Source of the DNA: Ferruginibacter sp.
GTDB taxonomy: Bacteria > Bacteroidota > Bacteroidia > Chitinophagales > Chitinophagaceae
DNA length: 64,000 nt
NCBI GenBank assembly: GCA_013141115.1
Contig: JABFRP010000002.1
Span: 1,228,647 to 1,292,646, forward strand
Reading direction: 5' to 3'
Below are positions 7,911-16,250 of this stretch, in pieces. A program made the position numbers and the translations under genes. The first letter of the stretch is position 1. The number at the start of each line of letters is the position of its first letter. The notes beneath the pieces are model-generated. The model made no database searches. It saw only the letters and a program-made list of their open reading frames with translations, and was not told the DNA's origin.

Positions 7911-9260
7911 CTAAAATTCAAATATCGGTGGGTTATCAAAGGGGATTTTTCTAGTGGCCTCGTACTTTGGATATTTGGTACGGCTGTTAAGAATCCAATG
8001 ATCATAAAATGGAATCATATTTTCCTTAAATGGCTTTTGGTTGCCACATATAATAATTGCTTCCTCGGCAGTCCTTATTTGCGCTGCTGACATTGCCACT
8101 TTATTATTCTCGTCTTTGCCTATCATTTCTTCGAGCATCTTACAGGTGATATGTGGCTGGCCCGGCAGGTAAATTTTTGAAAAACTATTAGTGCGTATGG
8201 CATGCGATTCCGCAGTACTATAAGCCATTTCTATCATGCGCTCATCTTGAACTATGCCAATACAACCTCCACGATATTTGCGAATATTAGAAAATACCAG
8301 CCCTAAATTTTGAAATCGCATGGTAACCATTTCATCTAATAAAGCGAAAATTGAACATTCCCCTCTTTTAGGAATTCTTGATAAAATCACTTTGAATAGC
8401 TGTTCAAATAAAAGAGCAGAATAAGGTGCTAGGAAATTGACATCCGTTACCGGGGTATTTATAAATAATATTGATTTTTCTTTTCGGAAGTTATTGAAGT
8501 CAAATGTTGTCTTTGCACTGCATCGACTTACCTCCGGATTTTTAAACACTTTGAGTGCCACTAGTGCTGAACTGACGCTGCTTTGTAAAGTTTTTTCGCC
8601 TACGGCAATAATAGCCTTATATGTTGTTAGTATGTCGCCCTTAGTTTTGGCAAAGCAGCGATCAATCTTTTCTGGTTGACCGGCGAAAGTTTCAATCATA
8701 CGAACAAGATTGCTCATGGTACGGTATTGCGGTTCTTTATTTTCAATAAGGTATTGAATAAAAACACTCAAGATTTTTTCAGCGCTGGCTGACCAGTATG
8801 GATCTGATTTAGATTCGGTGCCTGAATTTTTTATTAAGATGCTGGCTATTTTTTGAATGTCGGAAACACTCTCACAATCCAGCGGATTAAACCCATCAGA
8901 ATTAATTGAAAAATCTATACAGTATATTTTGCTTTTGGTTGAAAGATAGCCACTCATTAATGAATATATTTCACCGCTTACATCTAAAATAACCATACTG
9001 CTGTTACTCCTTGCGATAGAGTTCAAAGTCGCAATTAACACGGTGGATGTTTTTCCGGATCCGGATGGACCAACCACCAACGCATTTCTATAAGCAATGT
9101 CACGCGTCGTTGCCCGAAGGCCTCCAGTGAGTGAATACCCAAAATTGAACATTGAAACCATTGAATTAATATTTCCAAAAACATCTTCTTTATTGGTAAC
9201 AGAGAATTTTCCTGCAACCAAAATAATAATACAAATCACTATAATAATGAGGGTCATCAT
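7911..9260 (-). CDS. VirD4/TraD-type conjugative coupling ATPase
   Basis: A 449-aa type IV coupling protein. One N-terminal membrane helix (residues 3-17) is followed by a P-loop GPSGSGKT (64-71), and a Walker B segment IFALLDEMV lies near residue 300. The LFEQLFKVIL region and the RKYRGGCIGIVQDE motif resemble TraG/VirD4 motifs. It would bring the relaxase-DNA complex to a mating channel. The gene overlaps the 42-codon membrane ORF by ATGA and sits 2 nt before the accessory gene. Many mobilizable elements lack their own coupling protein; this one carries it. Confidence 0.88.
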   Translation of the reverse strand: MMTLIIIVICIIILVAGKFSVTNKEDVFGNINSMVSMFNFGYSLTGGLRATTRDIAYRNALVVGPSGSGKTSTVLIATLNSIARSNSSMVILDVSGEIYSLMSGYLSTKSKIYCIDFSINSDGFNPLDCESVSDIQKIASILIKNSGTESKSDPYWSASAEKILSVFIQYLIENKEPQYRTMSNLVRMIETFAGQPEKIDRCFAKTKGDILTTYKAIIAVGEKTLQSSVSSALVALKVFKNPEVSRCSAKTTFDFNNFRKEKSILFINTPVTDVNFLAPYSALLFEQLFKVILSRIPKRGECSIFALLDEMVTMRFQNLGLVFSNIRKYRGGCIGIVQDERMIEMAYSTAESHAIRTNSFSKIYLPGQPHITCKMLEEMIGKDENNKVAMSAAQIRTAEEAIIICGNQKPFKENMIPFYDHWILNSRTKYPKYEATRKIPFDNPPIFEF

Positions 9261-9385
9261 TTCTTAATTTTAAAAATTGATTCAGATGTCGTAATTAGTA
9301 GTTTGCCAATAAGTTCTATGATCCAGGCCAGCACATACACCAATCCTTTAACAAAAACCAAAATGATAGAAAAAAACTGCTTCAT
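9257..9385 (-). CDS. Small membrane protein (42 aa), coupled to the coupling ATPase
   Basis: Reading ATG 9383-9385 to TGA 9257-9259 gives 42 residues, starting MKQFFSIILVFVKG. Residues 4-32 are strongly hydrophobic with one Glu, and the tail is SIFKIKK. The stop overlaps the start of the coupling ATPase gene as ATGA, and the start is 7 nt after the lipoprotein gene. Tight spacing on both sides argues that it is translated. A single-helix partner of the coupling protein is a reasonable guess; no family is recognised. Confidence 0.65.
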   Translation of the reverse strand: MKQFFSIILVFVKGLVYVLAWIIELIGKLLITTSESIFKIKK

Positions 9386-9392
9386 ATTAACT

Positions 9393-10142
9393 CTATTTTT
9401 CAAATTCATCGATAGTCGACTGACTTGTTACAGATGCTCCTTCTGCTTCAAGTATTGTTTTATAAACTTTAAATATTTTATTGAACCTTAAATCATCTTC
9501 CCGGTTTACCGGTTGGTATACTACTACCACATTAATTTTTTTGATATTTTTTGGAACCGGGTGGGCATCTGCCAGCTTTTTTACAATCGCTTCAATGCTC
9601 ATCGTTTGAAATGATTTATAGGCATTGCCTGCCAGGCTCATTTCCTGTAGGTCGCTATAAACCAACAGATACTTTTCACCGTCAGGTTCTTCACTCAGGT
9701 TTTCAAGACTGCGGGCCATGGTTTCCCAAACCTCAGAATGACCCCGGTTAATGGAGGTGTCGTTTTCCTGATAAAATTTATCCATTAGCTTATATACGTC
9801 ATCAAAGTATCCCCGTATTACCCTGCTCCGCCACTGCATATCATCATTTCTGTTTTGCTTTTCCGTTTCTATAGCATCTGGCAAAAAGGCATAATACAAG
9901 GGATTGTTTTTAAGGTCGCTGATTGCAGTTATACTAAACTTGCAAGCCTGTTTAGGAAATTTAGCTGAGCGGTATAAGCCTAAGATTGGCTTTACTTTTG
10001 GCCAAAGTTTTAGCGTTTTGGCATCGGTTAAATCAACTACTGTAGCAACAGAGGTTTGCTTTATTGGTGTTTCCTGGCTTTCCTTTTTTCCATTACATCC
10101 GGCGATGGTTGTTATAATTAAAAGGAGTAAATACTTTTTCAT
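9393..10142 (-). CDS. Lipoprotein, possibly VWA-like, in the mobilization operon
   Basis: A 249-aa protein with a lipoprotein signal (MKKYLLLLIITTIAGCNGKK; lipobox IAGC with Cys16). After it the pattern VATVVDLTDA, a central helix-rich part and YLLVYSDLQEMS resemble alternating strands and helices of a von Willebrand A fold, with MIDAS-like Asp/Thr/Ser residues only partly kept. It begins 5 nt after the 366-aa membrane protein gene. A role at the envelope during mobilization is inferred from the operon only. Confidence 0.6.
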   Translation of the reverse strand: MKKYLLLLIITTIAGCNGKKESQETPIKQTSVATVVDLTDAKTLKLWPKVKPILGLYRSAKFPKQACKFSITAISDLKNNPLYYAFLPDAIETEKQNRNDDMQWRSRVIRGYFDDVYKLMDKFYQENDTSINRGHSEVWETMARSLENLSEEPDGEKYLLVYSDLQEMSLAGNAYKSFQTMSIEAIVKKLADAHPVPKNIKKINVVVVYQPVNREDDLRFNKIFKVYKTILEAEGASVTSQSTIDEFEK

Positions 10143-10147
10143 AACAA

Positions 10148-11248
10148 TTATTTTTCGGGGTTAAAAAAAGTGATGTCGGTGTTGTAACTGATTCTCTGCT
10201 CAACATGAAAAAAGTCGGGTACTTCAGAGCGATAAAGACTAAAGGTTCTTTTATACACTCCAGCGGCCACATTGCCAATATGCTCAGCTTTCAGGACAAG
10301 TTTATGATAGTAGTCAAAAAGGTTGCGTACTTCATTTTTGCTCTCCAGCAGTTCAGTTTCTGTTTGCTTGATTTCCTTGTGTAAGGCATCTATATCCGCT
10401 TTCAGTTGAATCATATTTTGATATTGTAGTTTTGTTTCCTGGTCTTTCTTCTTTTCTTCATCACTTTGCCAGTAAAACTGATGGATGATAAACAGTGCTA
10501 AAAAAAGTCCGTAGCTTACCATCAGGATCGGCAATGGAGAGTGATTACTTTGCTGGCTATGAGTTTCAGAATTTACATTAAGGTCAATAACATTGTTCAA
10601 TCCTTCTGCCCGAAGCTTTGAGATGCCTAAAAAGGCACAAAATACAATTGCACAAACACCAACTGCTTTCAGGTTTTTAATACCTTCAGTTTTTGACTTC
10701 TTTATCCAGGGGATGATTAAATTTGTTGTAAAGAAGATAAGCGCAAATACCGCCAGCGACATGGCGGCAGCCTGTACAGTAGAGAAGCTTCCTGCTCTGA
10801 AACTGCCATATGCTACAAGGGCATCTATGAGAGCAATAACAAGGCCTGCTATATTTAGCATGTTCCTAAACCTGGTTTTTACTGGCGGCATCTGCATCGC
10901 CCGCCCATTTTTACAAACCTCAATGAGGGCTAACTCCTTTTCATTGATTTCAGTTCTGGCTTTTTCAATCGTCTTCCGGGATGCTATTTCTAACTGTTGT
11001 ATTCCTACTACTTTTGCCGCTACCAGCAGTTTTTCACGTATTATATTAATGCTGGCTTGGATTTTGGGAGCAATTATGGTGTGCAGCAGCCTTACCTCAT
11101 ACAAGGATTCTGTCAGCGTTCCGCTTTGCTGTGCATCATGCTTTGCCTGTACTTTAGCAGTTGCTTCCAGTTCAAACTGAAGCTTATTTAATTCGGTATC
11201 AATTTCTACATTACAGAAATTGTACTGTTGCGTTATGTCATTTTTCAT
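10148..11248 (-). CDS. Coiled-coil membrane protein, first solid gene of the mobilization operon
   Basis: A 366-aa protein. Residues 10-120 are a long charged helix (coiled coil). Four hydrophobic segments follow: about 130-150 (LNIAGLVIALIDALVAYG), 155-180, 190-208 and 240-258. A second coiled coil (about 265-320, with a DALHKEIKQTETELLESKNE core) and a globular tail complete it. I recognise no named family. Similar membrane proteins often precede lipoprotein and coupling genes in Bacteroidota mobilizable elements. The product probably sits in the inner membrane with both coiled coils in the cytoplasm. Confidence 0.6.
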   Translation of the reverse strand: MKNDITQQYNFCNVEIDTELNKLQFELEATAKVQAKHDAQQSGTLTESLYEVRLLHTIIAPKIQASINIIREKLLVAAKVVGIQQLEIASRKTIEKARTEINEKELALIEVCKNGRAMQMPPVKTRFRNMLNIAGLVIALIDALVAYGSFRAGSFSTVQAAAMSLAVFALIFFTTNLIIPWIKKSKTEGIKNLKAVGVCAIVFCAFLGISKLRAEGLNNVIDLNVNSETHSQQSNHSPLPILMVSYGLFLALFIIHQFYWQSDEEKKKDQETKLQYQNMIQLKADIDALHKEIKQTETELLESKNEVRNLFDYYHKLVLKAEHIGNVAAGVYKRTFSLYRSEVPDFFHVEQRISYNTDITFFNPEK

Positions 11249-11284
11249 AAATTATTTTTTTGTGGTCTAATAATTATTGAGAAG

Positions 11285-11464
11285 TTATTTAAAATCGATA
11301 TGCCGGTCATTTGTTTTCTGTAACCTTGCCAGGAATTTGAAATTATCCTGAACTATCAGCTTTTTCTCTTCCCTTTTTTCTATTTTATTATTTGATAATT
11401 TTTTTTCATTTTTATTGTTTTTTACAATTAGTAAAATGTAAATGCCCCAATTAACAAGGAGCTT
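11285..11464 (-). other. Start-less open frame following the 86-aa gene in frame
   Basis: Directly after the TAA of the 86-aa gene (11465-11467), and in the same frame, 59 sense codons run to TAA at 11285-11287. The peptide would have a hydrophobic part (LLVNWGIYILLIV) and a charged helical tail (LIVQDNFKFLARLQ), so it looks protein-like. It has no ATG, GTG or TTG. It could be the lost C-terminus of the 86-aa protein, a readthrough product, or chance. Confidence 0.25.
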
Positions 11465-11725
11465 TTATGTAAATGGTAGGGCCTCTTCATGACCGTATCT
11501 GGGTACAATCAAAAACCCTTTAATATTGTTTTTGGTGGTTATTCGGTAAATAATATTTTCTGAATTCACGCAAGGCTTGCGTTCTTTGATAACATCTTGG
11601 GGTAAGAATGTTAAGATCGGGTCTATTCCATAAGTTAAAACTCCATCTTTAAAGGAAAATTGGTGGGTAAATCCATCCTTTAAGGCATTGCTGACTTCAA
11701 ACTCAATAAAATTTTGCTTTTTCAT
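11465..11725 (-). CDS. Hypothetical protein (86 aa)
   Basis: A small protein with beta-rich patterning and no membrane segment, starting MKKQNFIEFEVSNALKDG. No family is recognised. It is followed in frame by 59 more sense codons after the stop (see the separate entry), so it may be a shortened form of a longer protein. It lies 217 nt upstream of the mobilization operon on the same strand. Confidence 0.5.
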   Translation of the reverse strand: MKKQNFIEFEVSNALKDGFTHQFSFKDGVLTYGIDPILTFLPQDVIKERKPCVNSENIIYRITTKNNIKGFLIVPRYGHEEALPFT

Positions 11726-11835
11726 ACACTGGGTTAATTAAATGAAAAATCCGGTTCATCTTCCGATGTCCGGCTCATTCATTTAACCCTAAGCATATAT
11801 CCCTTGACTTAATCGATTAATTATGATAGGCTTTG

Positions 11836-11908
11836 CTTACGGTTCCATTCGTGAGATGGACACCGTTCCGGGGGGCATTGTGTTGCAATCACTTTGCCCC
11901 CCTTTTTT
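11836..11908 (+). ncRNA. Possible small RNA with terminator
   Basis: In the gene-free stretch 11726-12052 the plus strand shows a first hairpin (ACGGT...ACCGT with an inner CCA/TGG) and directly after it a GGGGGGC / GCCCCCC hairpin (11870-11876 with 11896-11902) followed by six T. No gene on the plus strand ends here, so the terminator would close a short independent transcript. Promoter boxes are not convincing, and an oriT-like structure is an alternative. The rest of 11726-12052 shows nothing coding. Confidence 0.35.
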
Positions 11909-12052
11909 ATTTGCTGATTTAAAAGTTAATTCGCAAATAAAGAACGATGTAAAAATGCTTAATAAAGGCACAGGAAATTAGGGCCGTAAATAAAAGGTTC
12001 CTTTATATACTTCGGATTTTTATGCAGTTTCCGAATGGCTATTAAAAACTAA

Positions 12053-12946
12053 TTATCTTAAAAAGAAGGGATCTTTAGGATTTTGAAAAACCTCCGGGTT
12101 AGGATATGCTTCAATTGATTTGTAATTGATTTTAAGTTTTACGCTATAAGGTGATAATAATATTATAGAACAAATATTCTGGTTAATTGAGGCAATTCTT
12201 AAGGGATTTATTTTAAATTTTTCCTGAAAACCATCTTTCAATTTACCATTTACAAAATGTGCAGATTTCATTTTGTCATGAAAAAGAATTTTTTTTGATT
12301 CTTTTGACTTAACTATTTCGTTTCCATTATCGTAATAAATAAAATAGTGTTCGCCCTTTCTATCTTCTTTATCCATAAGTAAAAAGTAAATATCTTTTAA
12401 TTTTATAACTGTATTTTCAGGAGTAATCTCGAAGTTATTTAAAAGACTATTTATTGTTGGATTATCATATGAAAATTGAATGAAGGTTTTATTTCCTTTC
12501 TCTTTTACTTTTACAATATTATTTTCATAAAAATCTAGAGCTTCTATAACATCCTGTTTTTCATCAGAGTTAACAAAGAAATCATAAATGCCCAAGCGCT
12601 GCTCATTTTGAAATTGCTTATGTCTAATTTCTTCGTGGGAATGTAAAACTTTAAAAATATCGCTAGCAGCTGTAATGCTTTCGTTTCCTGTAGAAAATAT
12701 TTTACTTGCCTCCTGGAATAACATTATCCCTGTTCCAGATCCTAATTTTTGATCAGAAAAAATCATATCTATATCTGAGCAAAAATTATTTATATAGTTT
12801 TTTGCATCACAAAAATGAGTTGGAGAAGTGAATGGGATTATTTGATAATCAAATATTTTCTTGTCATTGTAATAGTTTGCAATTGCCACATTTAGGTTAA
12901 TTGCCAGTTGAGGTATGTCATCAACTATTACTATTCTTCTTCTCAT
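12053..12946 (-). CDS. Response regulator with receiver and LytTR-like output domain
   Basis: A 297-aa protein. The N-terminal receiver domain has the acidic pair VDD (residues 8-10), the phosphoacceptor segment MIFSDQKLG (Asp65) and a FFVNSDEK end where the usual KP pair is replaced. The C-terminal 120 residues (GNKTFIQF, LKDIYFLLMD, RIASINQNICSIILL) have the beta-rich rhythm of a LytTR DNA-binding domain. The start overlaps the kinase gene by ATGA, so the two form a two-component pair. Targets are unknown; the mobilization operon downstream on the same strand is one candidate. Confidence 0.75.
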   Translation of the reverse strand: MRRRIVIVDDIPQLAINLNVAIANYYNDKKIFDYQIIPFTSPTHFCDAKNYINNFCSDIDMIFSDQKLGSGTGIMLFQEASKIFSTGNESITAASDIFKVLHSHEEIRHKQFQNEQRLGIYDFFVNSDEKQDVIEALDFYENNIVKVKEKGNKTFIQFSYDNPTINSLLNNFEITPENTVIKLKDIYFLLMDKEDRKGEHYFIYYDNGNEIVKSKESKKILFHDKMKSAHFVNGKLKDGFQEKFKINPLRIASINQNICSIILLSPYSVKLKINYKSIEAYPNPEVFQNPKDPFFLR

Positions 12947-15471
12947 TTTTTAACTATTTTAAAGCCCACAATTACCCCTTGTTGTGTGTTTTTATTTTTT
13001 ATATTTTCTAATTCAAATATTATTTTATATTGGCCTTCACCCTCATTAAAAGATTCCACCTGTCTACAGATTAAACCTATTCCCCTGTCTGAAGTGATTT
13101 CACCAAGTGAGTTAAACCCTATTCCATCATCCTCAATATAGAATTGGTACCCTTCATTTATATACAATGCTTTTACAAGAATATTTAATTTATCTTTTCC
13201 GGAACTTCCATGTTTAACGGAATTTGATATAAAACTTGTAATCATGTTTTTAGGAATTTGTATTTCTTGAATTTCTGCTCCGGGAAAATCTGTATCAATA
13301 TTTAAAACTGTTTCACTATTTTTCATGTATTTATAAATTTCAGCTGATAATTTTGCCGCTTGTATTTCATCTGCTACTTTATTTGTGAGTGAATTGCTTT
13401 TTTTAAAAGTTAATTTGTGATAGATTCTAAATTTCTCCACCACATGCTGCAATTTTACTTTTTCGATATCATTTACATTTCTCAAATAAGAAGGTAGTAG
13501 AGGAATGAATTTGTCGATATCATGATTTACAGCTAAGCTAGATAGCAACTTTAAGTCAGAATGACTTTTTTGCAGCCTTAGCTTTTCTGTTTTGGCCTTA
13601 TTAAACTTCCTAATGAAATAGTAGAGTATAAGACTTATACAAACAATACTTATAATTGCCACCCCCCACAATCGGTTTTTCGCTTTCAAAGCCTCCGCTT
13701 CTGCTGCAAGTTTATCAGTTCTTACTTTGTTGTTTTCATTTTCCAGCGTCCTTATTTTATTTATTCCTCTAATTGAATCTGAATATCTAAGGCTATCCGT
13801 CTTGCGCTCTTTCTTTTCAATAGCATTTAGCTTTATTAATGTACTATTAGCAAGTTCTTTTGATGCTATTAATTCCTGTTTTAAGCTTAATTCTTTCTCG
13901 CCCTGTCTTTCCAACCAATCACTAATTGCTTTTGATTCCCTTTCAAGTAATTGAGCAAACTGATTTTGATAAAACTCTTGGTCATAGTGACAGTAGTTTT
14001 CATAAATATGAGCTGAATCATTTTTTAATCTGTAAAGGATGCTGAATTTAAGATTGTTGATTTCCTGATACCTTTTTCGAATAAAGGGTGGAATAAAACT
14101 GTTCATTAGTACTGTATCAAATTGCACTTTATTTATAGTTAACAATGCTGAATCTAGTCTGCCAGCATTACTATAGGCTGCTGCTTTTTGCATAGCCTTA
14201 TTAAAAATTGACACATTTTCCCATGTACCTTCAAACAGCGACAACAATCCAATATATTTATCTGCCTCCTCCCACTGTAGTAATGTTCCATACATTAAAG
14301 AAATATTAGCAACTGAAGACCTGACAAAAATATAATTCTTTTGCTCAATTGCATAATGCAATGCTTCCATAAAATAATGTATGGAAGCTGTAAGTTTTCC
14401 ATGGTTTTTGCAGGCAATTCCTATACCATATGCCATATAATAATTAATAGCTTTGTTTTCGGATGGCCTGTTATCATATTCATCTAAAAACATTTGTAAT
14501 CCTAGTAGTTCCTGCTTAATAGATTTTGAATATAAAACACTATCTGAAATTAGCCCTTTCATTTCCTCGTTACGATACAATAAATAGCCCACAAGATTCA
14601 ATCCTACCCTTTCTGCGTCATCTTTTCTTTCGGCAAGTTTATAGTATCTCATTGCCAATTGATAATATTCAACTGATTTTAAAATGGTGCGTGGAATAGT
14701 TTCAGAATAGAAAACAGATGCAATCTGTTCGCATATATATCCTTGAAGCTGGTTCTTTACAGTATCCGGTTTGTTACAGTTATAAACATTTTCTCTGGCT
14801 TCATAATAGGTAGAAATGGCTGCTATATTCGCTTGAAACTGAAGCAAAAAATTAGCAAGATACACAAGGGCAATTGCCTTATCATACTTATTGGGAAGTA
14901 GTTCTATTATTTTTTGTGCTTTATCATGAGTTGTTTCAATTTCATCATAGTAGTTTCTACTGGTTATTCTAAGTTCTGTATACCTAAGCAGCAAAGATAC
15001 TTTCTCCTTTGATGGCGATAAAGCTTCAATTTCCTTTGCTAATAGTTCTGATTCAATAGTTTTAGTTACACCATCATCGATTTTATGTAGCGTATTTACT
15101 CGATAGAATAATTTATTGATTTTATCACTGAATTCTGAATATCTAGGAGTACCATTTGGAGGTTCTTTTAAAGATTTTTCAATCTCTTCTCTAAAATACT
15201 TTACTGGCTCAAGAATTGACACTACCCAGGTTTTGCCATCCTTTTCAGAATAATACTTGTACGATGGTGTTTTTCTTTTATCTGCGAAATAGTTTATTAA
15301 TTCTTCAATAGATGTATTGTTAAATCTAAGAACACTAACCGGATCTTTTTTTAAATTTCCAGGAAATAATGGATTTCTAAATAGTTGCTCACCTGTATTT
15401 TGAGCGAATGAACCACTTGATAAAAAAAACAGAATAATAATTATTGTATAAGGTCTTATGCCCAAAAGCAT
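12943..15471 (-). CDS. TPR-type sensor histidine kinase (LytS-like)
   Basis: An 842-aa membrane kinase. Signal peptide (residues 1-23, IIIILFFLSSGSFAQ) and a long helical periplasmic part with TPR-like repeats (about 160-500). A coiled coil and one membrane helix near 605 (VAIISIVCISLILYYFI) follow. In the cytoplasm the dimerization segment has AVNHDIDKF as the likely phosphorylated His region. The ATPase domain shows an N-box ISNSVKHG, G1 DDGIGF and G2 RGIGL. The architecture is that of Bacteroidota TPR-LytS kinases. The histidine motif departs from the usual NPHFLFN form, so activity should be tested. Confidence 0.8.
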   Translation of the reverse strand: MLLGIRPYTIIIILFFLSSGSFAQNTGEQLFRNPLFPGNLKKDPVSVLRFNNTSIEELINYFADKRKTPSYKYYSEKDGKTWVVSILEPVKYFREEIEKSLKEPPNGTPRYSEFSDKINKLFYRVNTLHKIDDGVTKTIESELLAKEIEALSPSKEKVSLLLRYTELRITSRNYYDEIETTHDKAQKIIELLPNKYDKAIALVYLANFLLQFQANIAAISTYYEARENVYNCNKPDTVKNQLQGYICEQIASVFYSETIPRTILKSVEYYQLAMRYYKLAERKDDAERVGLNLVGYLLYRNEEMKGLISDSVLYSKSIKQELLGLQMFLDEYDNRPSENKAINYYMAYGIGIACKNHGKLTASIHYFMEALHYAIEQKNYIFVRSSVANISLMYGTLLQWEEADKYIGLLSLFEGTWENVSIFNKAMQKAAAYSNAGRLDSALLTINKVQFDTVLMNSFIPPFIRKRYQEINNLKFSILYRLKNDSAHIYENYCHYDQEFYQNQFAQLLERESKAISDWLERQGEKELSLKQELIASKELANSTLIKLNAIEKKERKTDSLRYSDSIRGINKIRTLENENNKVRTDKLAAEAEALKAKNRLWGVAIISIVCISLILYYFIRKFNKAKTEKLRLQKSHSDLKLLSSLAVNHDIDKFIPLLPSYLRNVNDIEKVKLQHVVEKFRIYHKLTFKKSNSLTNKVADEIQAAKLSAEIYKYMKNSETVLNIDTDFPGAEIQEIQIPKNMITSFISNSVKHGSSGKDKLNILVKALYINEGYQFYIEDDGIGFNSLGEITSDRGIGLICRQVESFNEGEGQYKIIFELENIKNKNTQQGVIVGFKIVKK

Positions 15472-15517
15472 AGTTTAGGGTTTATACATAAAGATAAACT
15501 TTTAAATGAAAAAAGCC

Positions 15518-15547
15518 AAGCTGACAACCTTCACTGGTTGTCAGCTT
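15518..15547 (-). terminator. Terminator after ssb
   Basis: A perfect 12-bp stem (AAGCTGACAACC / GGTTGTCAGCTT, 15518-15529 with 15536-15547) with a 6-nt loop. On the minus strand it is followed by GGCTTTTTTC. It separates ssb from the kinase gene and could also work on the plus strand. Confidence 0.8.
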
Positions 15548-15563
15548 TTTTGCTTTAACAAAA

Positions 15564-15938
15564 TCAGAACGGCAAGTCAATTTCTGCCTCTTCTTTCTTA
15601 AGTGCTTCAGTTTTCACCGTTTCAGCTTTAGCCTGCTGATGAATCTTGATTGAATCCACATGGCAATTAAGTGTGCCTTTGGCTTCGCCTTGCATATCAG
15701 TGTATGCATTAACGGTAAGTCTGCCCATAATTTCAATGAGGCTTCCCTTTTTAAGCCACTCAGTAATTTTCGGGCTTATCCAATAGGCACATTGTACAAA
15801 GGTGGTAATAGTTACCGCTTTGTCGCTGTTCTTTGGTTTGTAATAATCATTGATTGCAAGGGTAAAGTTTACCACTTTCCTGTCGTCTTTCAGTTGGGCT
15901 ACAACTGCGTCTTTTGTTAATCTTCCGATAAGTACCAT
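15564..15938 (-). CDS. ssb: Single-stranded DNA-binding protein
   Basis: A 124-aa SSB of the OB-fold type: the strand pattern MVLIGRLTKDAVVAQL, VVNFTLAIND and the loop IEIMGRLTVNAYT cover residues 1-105. The acidic tip EIDLPF is the C-terminal protein-interaction tail, close to the usual DDDIPF. Element-borne SSBs protect the single strand that enters the recipient and assist restart of replication. It is a single-gene unit with its own terminator. Confidence 0.93.
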   Translation of the reverse strand: MVLIGRLTKDAVVAQLKDDRKVVNFTLAINDYYKPKNSDKAVTITTFVQCAYWISPKITEWLKKGSLIEIMGRLTVNAYTDMQGEAKGTLNCHVDSIKIHQQAKAETVKTEALKKEEAEIDLPF

Positions 15939-16250
15939 ACGTTTTAATTTTAAGTGTTAAGAAATGAAAGAAAAATGCTGAACCGATTTTGGCTCATCGC
16001 CGGATTTTGGCCAGCTTATGCAACCCATAATGGAAGCGTGGAAGAAAGTCAAGGTTTTTGAAATAAAAAATACTACCCTATATGGATAGTATTTTAATTA
16101 TTTCGGGTGGAGATTTTTTTTACAAAACCAGAGGCAAGCGAAATGTAATGAAGCGTAGACCTTTACTGACGACTGTGGAAAGCACATAGCTTTGCCGTAT
16201 GCTGGCCGAAATTAAACACCTGTTTTAAATGTTTTCGTCAAATAATACAT
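15939..16250. other. Gene-free stretch between ssb and the nuclease-like gene
   Basis: No protein-coding frame is supported here. The only clear structure is the hairpin at 16070-16092. A GC-richer part (15980-16040) carries loosely repeated CCGAT/CCGGA words of unknown meaning. Confidence 0.5.
16070..16095 (-). terminator. Hairpin/terminator behind the candidate defence pair
   Basis: ATACTA pairs with TAGTAT (16070-16075 with 16087-16092) around CCCTATATGGA. The hairpin is flanked by A-rich and T-rich runs on both sides, so it could end transcription in either direction. It lies 156 bp after the stop of the 300-aa gene. Confidence 0.5.
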
